Below the pieces are notes generated by a model. That model had not been told where the DNA came from and made no database searches. It worked only from the letters and a program-made list of their open reading frames with translations. Source: Mesorhizobium ventifaucium (GTDB lineage Bacteria > Pseudomonadota > Alphaproteobacteria > Rhizobiales > Rhizobiaceae). Taken from it: DNA of 64,000 bases. Below, piece after piece: positions 38,227 through 47,305 of the stretch (position 1 is its first letter; each line of letters opens with the position of its first letter). The stretch lies in assembly GCF_935822925.1 (NCBI RefSeq), contig NZ_CAKXZS010000014.1, positions 24,814 through 88,813 of the forward strand. The letters are read 5' to 3'. A program made the translations under genes and the position numbers.

Positions 38227-39825
38227 TCATGCGGAGACAGATCGAATTGCGCTAAAATGAAATATGGCACCCCGGGGCGTGTTCGGGGCCGCCCACAACC
38301 GCCCATCGTGGGCTTCGACGATCGATCTGCAGATCGACAGGCCCATCCCCATGCCGTCGGGCTTTGTCGTGAAGAGCGGGTTGAATATTCGATTCACGTC
38401 TTGCGGACCAATTCCTGTTCCAGTGTCCGCAACCGAAACCGTTACGTGGCCATCGTCATGCAACTTGGATTTCACGGACAGCACCCGCGCCCCGCCGACC
38501 GCGGCCATGGAATCGATGGCGTTCGTGATCAGGTTTACAAGCAACTGCTGTAGCTGGATTCGATCGCCTGTTACCCGCGGCAGGCGTTCATCAAGCTCGG
38601 CTTCGACCATTATCCGGTGTTTCGCCAGACCCTCTCGCACCAGGGCGAGTGTTTCCCCGATAAGGCTGTTGAGGTCGAGCGGAGCTCGCTTGCGGTCTTC
38701 TTTCTTGAAGATCGTTCTAATTCCGTCGATCACCGCTGCCGCGCGATGACCACCGGCGATAATCTGCTTGAATGCCTCCTTTGCTTCCTCCAGATCGGGC
38801 ATCGAGCGACTGAGAAAGCGCAGGCCAGCATCGGCACTCGTTATCATGCCGGATAGAGGTTGTTTGACTTCATGCGCAACCGTGGCTGCGACTGCGTCGC
38901 CGGTTACCAGTCGCGCCTCGCGCTCGTGACGCTGGCCACGGACCGCTCCGAGAAGCCGCGTATAAAGGGTCGTTATCTCGTGAAGCAGAACCATAAGAAC
39001 GAGACCGCTGGACAGAACTCCGAAGATGCGGACGGTATACCAGCCAAGGCTGAAGCGAGCAGGATCGGGGTAATAGCTTAAAGGTATCTCTATCGAGAAT
39101 AAGAGCATGACGACCATCAACCAAAGATCAAGCATTGAGTGTCGCCGGATCCAGAGCACGACGATTGCGACGATACTTAGCAACGCGACGGGCGCGCCCA
39201 CATAGGGCCACACCGGACTAAGGCGAGTGGAATCGAGGGTCACACGCGGTAACAACGCTTCGCCTGCTATGAAAAAAAAGGACGCTAACGAGACCACAGC
39301 TGCGGTCAGGGCGACACTGAGGATAATCTCCGCACGCACGGTGCCCTGCCGAAATCGTTTGCTGGGGTTCGAGCCCTTTGAGAGGGCATAGCCTAGGACA
39401 AATAGGGGAAAGCCAGCGTGCTGGAAAAAGTAGATCCACGACGTACTCTGCATGCCGCCCACCAGGCCGCCCCGTGGCGTGAACAGACCTGGAAACGCCA
39501 GGACAAACGGGATCAGCATGAGCGCTGTAAAGAGATATCCGCTTGCAATCAGGAGCGTGGCACGTGAGCGCAGAATGGAAAACTGAGTGTACAGGAGGAT
39601 TGCGGTGATCGAATCGTTCACGAACATCGCCGTCGCGTAGGCCGGGACGAAAGCGTCGACCCGGCTCAGATGGATGCCCGAGAGCGGACTAACAGTGATC
39701 AAAACATAGACGGCCAGCAGGCCAAGCACAAAAACAAGAGCGAGCTGCTTTTGCGCCCGACTTGGCGGCAAGCTCGAGAGGACGAAAAAATCGTCCTCTG
39801 GGACTGTCACGGCTGTCCTTTCCAT
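38227..39825 (-). CDS. Membrane histidine kinase with MASE4-like sensor
   Basis: This protein of about 532 residues has a multi-helix MASE4-type membrane region (about 25-290, six to eight helices). The transmitter follows with H-box TVAHEVKQPLSGMI (H318), N-box LVNLITNAIDSM and G-boxes VADTGTGIG and GMGMGLSICRS. No PAS domain is present. The start at 39825 (MERTAVTVPEDDF) is preferred because the frame farther upstream is not protein-like. The H-box resembles the FixL/DctB branch, matching its FixJ-type partner. The ligand is unknown. Confidence 0.88.
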   Translation of the reverse strand: MERTAVTVPEDDFFVLSSLPPSRAQKQLALVFVLGLLAVYVLITVSPLSGIHLSRVDAFVPAYATAMFVNDSITAILLYTQFSILRSRATLLIASGYLFTALMLIPFVLAFPGLFTPRGGLVGGMQSTSWIYFFQHAGFPLFVLGYALSKGSNPSKRFRQGTVRAEIILSVALTAAVVSLASFFFIAGEALLPRVTLDSTRLSPVWPYVGAPVALLSIVAIVVLWIRRHSMLDLWLMVVMLLFSIEIPLSYYPDPARFSLGWYTVRIFGVLSSGLVLMVLLHEITTLYTRLLGAVRGQRHEREARLVTGDAVAATVAHEVKQPLSGMITSADAGLRFLSRSMPDLEEAKEAFKQIIAGGHRAAAVIDGIRTIFKKEDRKRAPLDLNSLIGETLALVREGLAKHRIMVEAELDERLPRVTGDRIQLQQLLVNLITNAIDSMAAVGGARVLSVKSKLHDDGHVTVSVADTGTGIGPQDVNRIFNPLFTTKPDGMGMGLSICRSIVEAHDGRLWAAPNTPRGAIFHFSAIRSVSA

Positions 39826-40444
39826 AAAATACTCATCGCAGCGGCTGCAGCGCGCGGCACGAAAGTCATGACGCTCGAATATGAAAAAGCTCATTTTGCC
39901 TGAACTCATCGTCATTCTACCACCCGGGTTGCCAAGTAACAACGAACGAGGAAGGCGCGTCAGCGGAGATCGCACTTTCCTGCCAACGATCTCGAACCTG
40001 CACCTTCCCAGTTCGGCGATGGCCGTGGCCCGTCAAACCGAGTAACGGCGGGATACGGCTAGCGTTTGGGTTTACGCCTCAACGGACTCGAGTCCGAGAC
40101 TCGCGCGCAAGGATTGGTCCGCACGTGCCAATGTCCGAAAAGGGGTCCGAGACGCGACTTTCGCTGCATCACTGGCAAAGTCAGCAAATTGCGCAACCGC
40201 GATCTCCGGTCGCCAACAATGTTCGCTTTCAGCAGTAGCAACGGTCACCTCAACGGCCGAGATGCGGCGCATTGCCGCCCGGCAGCCATGGGCAATCGGT
40301 CGGGTAGTGTCTCTGATCGCATTTCTGCTAAAGCTGGCAAGCAAATCGCTCGCGATGTCACCAACTGCCGAAAGTGTAAGCGGCGCAATGGGCTGATGGG
40401 CCTCTCGCTCATCCGGTCTCTTGTCTTGAAGGAGGAGCGCTAGG
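39826..40444. other. Intergenic region between kinase and methyltransferase
   Basis: About 620 bases with no gene I trust. Open frames of about 125 codons run on both strands over 40066-40452 without recognisable motifs, so neither is called. AAGGAGGAGCGCTAGG just before 40445 is the methyltransferase ribosome site. The kinase promoter should lie at the left end. Confidence 0.4.
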
Positions 40445-41071
40445 ATGAGCACCGACCGGGATACCGTGCGGTCCTATGATACGGTCGCGGCGGAGTACGC
40501 TGCCGAGGCCGCGGCGATGCCCGAATGGGTCGCGACCGAGATCGAGGCGTTCGTGACCGAGCTGGGTGGCTTGGGCAGGGTGCTGGAGATCGGAAGCGGT
40601 GGCGGGCGAGATGCACTTGAGCTTGAGAAGCGGGGGATTAGCGTCCGGCGCACCGACATTTCGAAGGGTTTCGTCGAACTGCTTCACGAAAGCGGCTTCG
40701 AGGCCGACCTGTTGGACCCGCTGACCGACGACTTGGCCGACCCGCAGCGTCCTGGCACGCCGTACGACGGGATCTGGGCGTGTGCCTGCCTGATTCACGT
40801 CGCGCGCGAGGATTTCGGCACGGTGCTTGGACGCCTTGCCGAGGCGACCCGGCCCGGTGGTCGACTGCACGCCTCGGTTAGAGAGGGCGATGGCGAGGAT
40901 GTGTCCACACACGGCAGCGCTGCAGCGCCTCGGCGCTACGTCGAGACGTACTGGCGCGAGTCTGCCCTGCGGTCCGCACTCACAGACGCCGGCTGGATCG
41001 TCAGCGAGGTACGTCGGTGCATCGGAAAGCCCGATGATCGGTGGCTGAGCGTTCGGGCGAGTCGGCCGTGA
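40445..41071 (+). CDS. Class I SAM-dependent methyltransferase
   Basis: This 208-residue protein has SAM motif I VLEIGSGGGRDALEL, acidic motif II VRRTDISKGFVELL and a motif-III/IV region YDGIWACACLIHVAREDF, all as in small-molecule methyltransferases. A strong Shine-Dalgarno stretch (GGAGGAG) precedes the ATG. It is oriented away from the kinase and is followed by two small unknown genes on the same strand. The substrate is unknown. Confidence 0.88.
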   Translation: MSTDRDTVRSYDTVAAEYAAEAAAMPEWVATEIEAFVTELGGLGRVLEIGSGGGRDALELEKRGISVRRTDISKGFVELLHESGFEADLLDPLTDDLADPQRPGTPYDGIWACACLIHVAREDFGTVLGRLAEATRPGGRLHASVREGDGEDVSTHGSAAAPRRYVETYWRESALRSALTDAGWIVSEVRRCIGKPDDRWLSVRASRP

Positions 41072-41173
41072 CGCACACAGACCTTGCGGAGAAGGTCAGC
41101 ATTCGGGATGCCTCCATGTTGTGCTACATCCAGACTCGCCGGCGGCGGCGACAGCGACAAGGGGTGGCAAGGG

Positions 41174-41563
41174 ATGCTGGACATCGAGAAGGACACTGCG
41201 ACGAGGATCATCGACGCGCTGGCGGTCGCCATCGACGGCAAGCCCTCTTCGGCGAAGAGTTTCAACCAATTCCCCTACGAGGACCTCGCCGACTACGGCA
41301 ACTGGGGTCAAGACAACAATGACTCGAAGAGGGACACGCCGCGCACGCGCGCGCTGTTCATGGCCTATCTCGTCTTCTCCGGCGGACGCATCCCGCTGCG
41401 CGGCATCGAGATGCACGGGACCTATTTCCGGCCGGACGTCTGGGTCGCGGGTGCGCTCGTCAAGAAGGGCTACCTGACCGTCGACGAGAGCGCGCAGGAA
41501 TTCGTGGTCACGCTGGACGGCTGGAGCTTCGTCGCTGACACGCTGGAAGTCCTCGGGAAATAG
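41174..41563 (+). CDS. Hypothetical protein, 129 aa
   Basis: I do not recognise this protein. It begins MLDIEKDTATRIIDALAVAIDG, has DTPRTRALFMAYLVFSGGRIPL in the middle and ends FVADTLEVLGK; mixed helix and strand, soluble, no signal peptide. Codon use is like the methyltransferase. The start at 41174 is preferred to an earlier in-frame ATG at 41084 because the segment between is Arg/Cys/Gly-rich and unlike the rest. It is 5 bp upstream of the next small gene, so the two are probably co-transcribed. Confidence 0.6.
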   Translation: MLDIEKDTATRIIDALAVAIDGKPSSAKSFNQFPYEDLADYGNWGQDNNDSKRDTPRTRALFMAYLVFSGGRIPLRGIEMHGTYFRPDVWVAGALVKKGYLTVDESAQEFVVTLDGWSFVADTLEVLGK

Positions 41564-41568
41564 CCGCC

Positions 41569-41835
41569 ATGCAATACGCCCTGGTCGTGGTCGACGGTAG
41601 CGTCTTCAAGCAGAATTTCGACGTCTATCAGGAACTTCCGGCTCCGGAGTCCGAGCTGGGTCAGGACCTCGTGTGGGAGAAAGCCGAGCGGCACATGCAA
41701 GGCACGATCGTCCGGATGTGCGTCCGGCTTTCCGAGCGCAGGTCTGAGAACCCGGAGGCGACGAGGCGCGCATCAGCGATGGTCCGCAAGGGGTCGGTTC
41801 TTGCCGTCCACCGGTACCAAGTGTCAGACCACTAG
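41569..41835 (+). CDS. Hypothetical protein, 88 aa
   Basis: A short unrecognised protein beginning MQYALVVVDGSVFKQNFDVY. Its first half looks folded (alternating strand and helix); the C-terminal third is Arg/Ser/Glu-rich. It follows the previous gene after 5 bp and ends with a 4-base tail-to-tail overlap with the deacetylase gene. No function can be offered. Confidence 0.5.
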   Translation: MQYALVVVDGSVFKQNFDVYQELPAPESELGQDLVWEKAERHMQGTIVRMCVRLSERRSENPEATRRASAMVRKGSVLAVHRYQVSDH

Positions 41836-42887
41836 ATGGTGACCACCATCTTGCCGGCATTGGCCAGCGGCGTCGTCACGCCCGACAGCATCGTGCGGAT
41901 ATGGGCAACGCTCTGATAGCGACCGTTGACCGAAATGCGCGGCAGCGCTTGCAGAAAACCGGCATGTTCGGCACGCAGCACGCCGTGGCGTGTCGTCACC
42001 GCCGAGACATAGCCGGCATCGCGGGCAAAGCCGACTTCGCGGTCGCCAACCGCGCTGGCATAGCCATAGGGATAGGCGAAATGGCGCGGCGCCTCGCCAA
42101 GCTCGGCCTGCAATATGCCCTTGACGTCATCGACCTCGTGCCGCGCATCGGCTTCGGAAAGCCGCTTCAGATTGCGATGATTGACGGTGTGCGCGCCGAT
42201 CGTCACGAGCGGATGCCCTGCCATGGCGCGGATCTCGTCCCAGTTCATCAACATGCTCTGGCGCGCGCCCAACTCGATGCCGTTCGACCGCGCCAATTCG
42301 CGCAGCACCGCGCGCTGGTCCTCCTCGCGGACCTCCAGCGTCAGATGGTCGTGCAGGCGCGCAAAGGCCTGGATTTTCTTGCCCGGGGTCGAGCAGTCGA
42401 TCGTCACCGGACCGTTCGCGATGGTCAAAACCAACCGGTTCCGCGCGCTGACGATGTCCTCGACCACCTCCCACCACAGATCGGCGGCGCCGTTTATCAG
42501 CCCCGGCGCGACATAGATGGTGATCGGCGCGCCGTGCTTTTCCAGCACCGGCAGCGCCTCGGTCATGTTGTCGCGGTAGGCGTCGTCGGCGGTGATCGCC
42601 GCGAACTGGCCACCCTTGCCGCCGGCCTTGATGCGCTCGATCGCCTCGTCCAGGGCGACGAATGTATAGAAGTGCGCCTTCATGTCGGCGATCACCGCAT
42701 CGAGGAACTCAGGCGCGATGTTGAGATGCCGGTTGACGCTATCAGGCTTTTCCGGCGTGGCGGTGACCCGGTGCAGCATCAGGATGGCGCCGATGCCGCC
42801 GACGAACGGCTTGGCCAGCGGGGCAAGACCGGTATAGCGGACGACGTTGAGCGCCAGTTTCCGGATTGCCTCGCCCCCGTCGATCAT
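41832..42887 (-). CDS. Polysaccharide deacetylase (NodB homology domain)
   Basis: This 351-residue protein of the carbohydrate esterase 4 superfamily has the first metal-site motif as AAITADDAYRDNMTEAL (catalytic D-D) and the second as GAHTVNHRNLKRLSE (H-x3-H). FAYPYGYASAVGD is the R-x-P-Y/F-G-like motif with F in place of R. It removes acetyl groups from polysaccharide. There is no signal peptide, so it would act on the cytoplasmic face or on lipid-linked precursors. It opens the exopolysaccharide locus. Confidence 0.85.
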   Translation of the reverse strand: MIDGGEAIRKLALNVVRYTGLAPLAKPFVGGIGAILMLHRVTATPEKPDSVNRHLNIAPEFLDAVIADMKAHFYTFVALDEAIERIKAGGKGGQFAAITADDAYRDNMTEALPVLEKHGAPITIYVAPGLINGAADLWWEVVEDIVSARNRLVLTIANGPVTIDCSTPGKKIQAFARLHDHLTLEVREEDQRAVLRELARSNGIELGARQSMLMNWDEIRAMAGHPLVTIGAHTVNHRNLKRLSEADARHEVDDVKGILQAELGEAPRHFAYPYGYASAVGDREVGFARDAGYVSAVTTRHGVLRAEHAGFLQALPRISVNGRYQSVAHIRTMLSGVTTPLANAGKMVVTI

Positions 42888-42978
42888 TCATTCACCTTTT
42901 GCGCCTAGGCTCATCCAAGCACGGAATTGCGCCTATGCGCCCCACAATCGCGGTGAATACGCCCTAAAGGATTGAGGT

Positions 42979-44208
42979 ATGGTTGACGCCACCGCGTCAT
43001 TTGACGGCAACCGGCTCGAGGCAATGGAGGCGGCGCCGCGCGCGCTGCCTGCGGATCATGCCGGCCTGTCGGTGTCGGTCGCCGACGGTACGGCACTTGC
43101 GGCCTATGCCGAGTTCTGCGATTCGGCGCTGTTCGCGCCGGCGCAGAGCCCGGCCTGGATCCTGAACTGGGCCAGATATGCCGAAGCGGACACCGTTTTG
43201 GCGACGCTGAGCGCTGACGGCCGGCCGGTTTTTTCGTTGGCGCTGGAAGTCACCAGCCGCGGTCGGTTCCGCGTCGCCCGTTTCATGGGTGGCCGCCATG
43301 CCAACGGCAATTTCGCGTGCGCCGACCCGTCCTGGCTGACCAAGGCGGATGGTGCCGCTATCCGCTCGATTTTCCCGGCGATCGCCAGGGCACGGCCGGA
43401 CATCGACCTCGTCGCATTGGAACGGCTTCTGCCCGATCTCGACGGCATTGCCAATCCGCTTCTATCTCTCCCGCATTTTCTCAGCCCCAACCTGTCGCTG
43501 GCCGTCGACTTGGCGGGAGGTTTTGATGCGCTGCTCTCCCGCGCGAGCGGCAAGCGCAGGCGCAAGAGGCACCGCTCGCAGGCACGAAAGTTAGAGGCCG
43601 TCGGCAGCCACCGCCGCATCGAGGCCCGGACAGCCGACGAGGTGAACAGACTGCTCGATGCGTTTTTCGAGATGAAGGAGTTCCGCTTCCGCAAGATGGG
43701 CATTGACAACGTTTTCGGCGAGCCAGAGGTTGGTGCTTTCTTCCGCGCCTTGTTCGTCGAGGCGCTTTGCGATGACAAGCCGTCCTTCGTGCTGCATGGG
43801 CTCGAAGTCGCCGGCAAGCTTCGCGCCGTCACCGGATCGAGCCGCAATGGAAAACGCCTGATCTGCGAGTTCGGAGCGATCGCCGACGACGACCTCGCCC
43901 ATGCCAGCCCCGGCGACTTCCTGTTCTTCGACAACATCGAGGAAGCCTGCGAGAGCGGGTTCGATGTCTATGATTTCTCGGTCGGCGACGAACCCTACAA
44001 GCGGCTGTGGTGCGACATCGAGACCCAGCATTCCGACGTCTTGATTCCGCTGACGATCAAAGGCCGCGCGCTGGCCCTTGTCCTGCGGCAAGGCGCGAGC
44101 CTGAAAGCCTTCCTCAAGAACAGCCCGACGATCTGGAAGCTGACCAAGATGCTCCGCCGCAAGGCGGCCGGACAGGCAGCACCTGCGGCGGGCGAAGACG
44201 ACAGCTGA
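42979..44208 (+). CDS. FemAB/CelD-like GNAT acyltransferase
   Basis: This 409-residue protein has the BioF2/FemAB-type double-GNAT layout. The N-terminal half contains SPAWILNWARYA, and the C-terminal half has RRIEARTADEVNRLLDAFFEMKEFRFRKMG, VLHGLEVAGKLRAVTGSS and YDFSVGDEPYKRLWCD, the CelD/BcsL-like block. Such proteins acylate sugars or polymers in cellulose and exopolysaccharide pathways. It is divergent from the deacetylase, giving possible opposing acyl edits of the same polymer. Confidence 0.82.
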   Translation: MVDATASFDGNRLEAMEAAPRALPADHAGLSVSVADGTALAAYAEFCDSALFAPAQSPAWILNWARYAEADTVLATLSADGRPVFSLALEVTSRGRFRVARFMGGRHANGNFACADPSWLTKADGAAIRSIFPAIARARPDIDLVALERLLPDLDGIANPLLSLPHFLSPNLSLAVDLAGGFDALLSRASGKRRRKRHRSQARKLEAVGSHRRIEARTADEVNRLLDAFFEMKEFRFRKMGIDNVFGEPEVGAFFRALFVEALCDDKPSFVLHGLEVAGKLRAVTGSSRNGKRLICEFGAIADDDLAHASPGDFLFFDNIEEACESGFDVYDFSVGDEPYKRLWCDIETQHSDVLIPLTIKGRALALVLRQGASLKAFLKNSPTIWKLTKMLRRKAAGQAAPAAGEDDS

Positions 44209-44253
44209 ACGCCGCCGAGATTCCGGGACGTTCAAGAGAATCATCGAACCGTC

Positions 44254-46485
44254 TCAGGCGGCGGAGCGCCGTCCGGGTAGCGGCGTCCCAGGCGTCTGAT
44301 GGCCGACCGGCGTCACCAGCGTCAGGTCGGGATAGCCGCTCTCGATCAGCTCGACCGCGGCCTGCGCCACCTCGTCGTTCGGCTCCAGCAGCGACAGGAA
44401 GACCTCGGTGCCCTCGCCGACAAGGCGGCTGATGCCTTGCGCGTCGGTTGGTCCGCATTCGACCACGACCAGATCGTAGGCGGTGGTCAGCGACTGCATG
44501 ATGATCGGCAGCCGGTCGGCGGCGCGCATGGCGCGGACCGGATCGGCGGTGCCGACGGGGATGACGTGGCAGTCAGAATAAAGATCGACATGGATCACGT
44601 CGCTGAACTGCGCTTCGGAGGCGAGCAGATCGGTGATGCCCGGGAAAAGCCTGCTGTCCAGCGTCGGCCGCGAGGCGGCGCCCGAAGCGGTGAGATCGAG
44701 CAGGAGCACGCGCAGGCCGGCGTCGGAAACCTCACGCGCCACCAGCACCGCCGAGGCGGCCGCCTCGTCGCCTTCCGGCGACACGAATATGGCGCGTGCC
44801 GCACCGGTTGTGATCAGTTTCTCCACCGCCTTGTCGATTTCGACCTCGCCAAGGCTGCGGCGTGCCGGCCCGACGTCGTCGCCAGTTGCCGGGCCAGTTG
44901 CTGGGGCCGTTGCTGGCGCCGCGGCAGCCGCTTGCGGCTCTGCCTGGGCTTGCGCCGTCCGATCCCTAGGGTCTTCGATATCGGCCGGTTCCTGATTGGG
45001 CGGTTCGTGATCGGGTGGTTCCTGATCAAACGGTTCGTGGGCAACCGGCATCGCGACCTGTTCGATCCGCTCGAAGCGGGCGCCGGCGGCCGGCCGCATG
45101 GCGCGACCCGAAAACAGCTCTTGTAGAAGCGTCACGATCGCCATGACCAGCAGCGAGCCGACGAAGGCCGCACCGGCGATCGGCAGGATTTTTGGGAAAT
45201 AGGGTTGGGACGGCGCCACCGCGCGGGAAAAGACACGGGCGTCGACCGGCAGATAGTTGCTGTCCTGGCGCGAGGACGCCTCACGATAACGGGTCAGGTA
45301 GGATTCGAGCAGCTGGCGCTGGGCGGTCGCTTCGCGCTGCAGCGCGTCCAGTTCGACCTGCTGGTCGCCGGCGCGCGCCGATGCGGCCTTCAGCGTGTTG
45401 ACGTCGGCGACAAGCTGGTTTTCGCGGGCCTGAGCGGTCTGCGCCTGCGTCATCAGCCCTTTCATGATCTTTTCCGCCTCGCTGCGGATCTGGCGGTCGA
45501 GATCGGCAAGCTGCGACCTCAGCGCCCGGATGCGCGGATGATTGTCGAGCAAGGAGGTTGAAAGGTCGGCGATGTTGGTCTTGAGCTCGACCTGCCGCTC
45601 GCGCAGGCGCTGGATGAGTTCGGACGACAGCACCTCCGGTACCGCATCGAGCGAGCCGCCATTCTGCAGCGCCCTGCGCACGCTGTCGGCAGTCGCTGCC
45701 GCCGAGGCGCGATTGGCCCGCACCCGCGACAATTCGCTGGACAGTTCGGAAAGCTGTTGCGTGGCGAGCACCGAATTGTTGCCGCCCATCAAAAGATCGG
45801 ACTGGGCGCGGTAGCTTGCCACCTTGGCCTCGGCATCCCTCACCCGCTTCGACAGGTCAGCGATCTCCGGCGCCAGCCAGTCGGTTGCGGCGGAATTCGA
45901 TTCGATGTTGGCATTGCCCTGGACGGAGATGTAGGCGTCGGCGATGGCGTTCGGAATCTCGGCGGCGAGCCGGGGATCTTCCGAGGAGAATTGGATGACG
46001 ATAACGCGAGATTTTTCAACGCGATAAACGTTGAGCTTCTCGCGCATCTTCGTCAGCACGCGTTCTTCTGGCGGAATCTCGTTGGGGTCGCTTTTCAGGC
46101 CGGCGACGACAAGCAGACGGCTCAACGGCGGCATATCCGCCGTCTCGTCGAACTCGGGAAGCCGCGACAAATCAAGCTTCTGCGCCACCTGCTTGAGGAT
46201 GTCGGTCGAGGAAATGACCTCGACCTGGCTGGTCACGCCTTCCTCGTCGAGAATCGGCTTGTCGTTGTCGTTGGTGCCGTCGGGGCGCGTGTAGACCGAT
46301 TCGCGCGTTTCGATCAAAAGCCGGGTTTCGGCCCGGTAATGCGGCGTGGCGAGCCAGGTGAGCGCGAACGCCAGGCCGGTTACGACAAGCGCGACGGCAA
46401 GAATGCGCAGCCAATTCCTCGCAAGGCTGGCGAAGAGCTGCCTGAGATCGACGTCGACATCTGCGGCCGCGGATTGAACGGACAT
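44254..46485 (-). CDS. Wzc/ExoP-like polysaccharide co-polymerase with degenerate kinase domain
   Basis: This 743-residue inner-membrane protein has an N-terminal Wzz domain with a membrane helix (LARNWLRILAVALVVTGLAF), a long periplasmic coiled coil (about 200-400), a GNVR-type SRAVAPSQPYFPK segment and a second membrane helix. A Pro/Glu-rich linker (EPFDQEPPDHEPPNQEPAD) leads to a C-terminal BY-kinase fold. The P-loop reads SPEGDEAAASAV with no GKS/T, and no Tyr-rich tail follows, so kinase activity is unlikely. It controls chain length and export of exopolysaccharide. It is divergent from the Wza-like gene. Confidence 0.88.
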   Translation of the reverse strand: MSVQSAAADVDVDLRQLFASLARNWLRILAVALVVTGLAFALTWLATPHYRAETRLLIETRESVYTRPDGTNDNDKPILDEEGVTSQVEVISSTDILKQVAQKLDLSRLPEFDETADMPPLSRLLVVAGLKSDPNEIPPEERVLTKMREKLNVYRVEKSRVIVIQFSSEDPRLAAEIPNAIADAYISVQGNANIESNSAATDWLAPEIADLSKRVRDAEAKVASYRAQSDLLMGGNNSVLATQQLSELSSELSRVRANRASAAATADSVRRALQNGGSLDAVPEVLSSELIQRLRERQVELKTNIADLSTSLLDNHPRIRALRSQLADLDRQIRSEAEKIMKGLMTQAQTAQARENQLVADVNTLKAASARAGDQQVELDALQREATAQRQLLESYLTRYREASSRQDSNYLPVDARVFSRAVAPSQPYFPKILPIAGAAFVGSLLVMAIVTLLQELFSGRAMRPAAGARFERIEQVAMPVAHEPFDQEPPDHEPPNQEPADIEDPRDRTAQAQAEPQAAAAAPATAPATGPATGDDVGPARRSLGEVEIDKAVEKLITTGAARAIFVSPEGDEAAASAVLVAREVSDAGLRVLLLDLTASGAASRPTLDSRLFPGITDLLASEAQFSDVIHVDLYSDCHVIPVGTADPVRAMRAADRLPIIMQSLTTAYDLVVVECGPTDAQGISRLVGEGTEVFLSLLEPNDEVAQAAVELIESGYPDLTLVTPVGHQTPGTPLPGRRSAA

Positions 46486-46736
46486 GCATCCTGCTCCGGT
46501 ACTTTAGTCAGCATACACCGTAAACAAATATGGTAACTCAGGCGTTAATATTGCGGTAAGCACCGGTTAGGTTTTACTCGGCAACAAAGCTTCGAAACCG
46601 GGCCGTCTCTTGTCGGTTGCCGTCGCTTGGGCCGCCCGCCTTTACCGGCCATTAACCCTAACCGGATGATAACGGGCCTCGATCTCCAGCGTTTGCCGCG
46701 GTGCAGCGGCGGCCAGTCGAAGGTACATGTCCGGTC
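46486..46736. promoter_or_regulatory. Divergent promoter region of the exopolysaccharide locus
   Basis: A 251-base region separates wzc-like (minus) and wza-like (plus) genes. It is AT-richer than its flanks at about 46500-46570 (TAAATATGG, GTTAATATTGCGG), where promoters for both directions probably lie. No operator was identified. Confidence 0.45.
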
Positions 46737-47300
46737 ATGAAAAGCACTGCTCCCCTGTTCCGTGCGCTGCTCGCCGTGTCATTGCTTGCCGGTTGCTCCA
46801 GCTACCGGCCGGCGCCGGCCGCCTTTCATAAGATGCTCGATCATTCCTATCGCCTCGGCGCCGGCGACCGGGTCCGCGTCACCGTGTTCGAGCAGGAAGG
46901 ATTGACCAACGTCTACAGCGTCGACCAATCCGGCTATCTTTCCATCCCGCTCGTCGGCGCCGTACCGGCGCGCGGCCACACCGCACAGCAACTCGAAGGC
47001 GAGATCGCCGACAAATTGCGCCAGGGTTATCTCCGTGACCCGGACGTTTCGGTCGAGATCGACCGCTACCGGCCGATCTTCATCATGGGCGAAGTCGGTG
47101 CTGCGGGCCAGTACTCCTATGTTCCCGGCCTGACCGTGCAAAAGGCGATTGCCATCGCCGGCGGTTTCAGCCCGCGCGCCAACCAGGAAAGCGTCGACAT
47201 CACCCGCGACATCAACGGCAAGGTCATGACCGGTCGCGTTGCCACCTCCGACCCGCTTCTGCCCGGCGATACGGTCTATGTTCGCGAACGCCTGTTCTAG
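46737..47300 (+). CDS. Polysaccharide export lipoprotein, Wza/ExoF-like
   Basis: This protein of about 187 residues has a lipoprotein signal (SLLAGCSS, acylated Cys near residue 20). The Poly_export domain is YRLGAGDRVRVTVFEQEGLTNVYSVDQSGYLSIPLVG, and a SLBB-like segment follows (IFIMGEVGAAGQYSYVPGLTVQKAIAIAGG). It forms or contacts the outer-membrane export channel. It is short compared with E. coli Wza (about 380 residues), having only one SLBB domain, as in many rhizobial proteins. Start: ATG at 46737. Confidence 0.9.
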   Translation: MKSTAPLFRALLAVSLLAGCSSYRPAPAAFHKMLDHSYRLGAGDRVRVTVFEQEGLTNVYSVDQSGYLSIPLVGAVPARGHTAQQLEGEIADKLRQGYLRDPDVSVEIDRYRPIFIMGEVGAAGQYSYVPGLTVQKAIAIAGGFSPRANQESVDITRDINGKVMTGRVATSDPLLPGDTVYVRERLF

Positions 47301-47305
47301 ACCAC

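Noticed and set aside
40066..40452. Gene before the methyltransferase
   Set aside because: Open frames exist on both strands over the same span and neither shows a fold, ribosome site or known motif.
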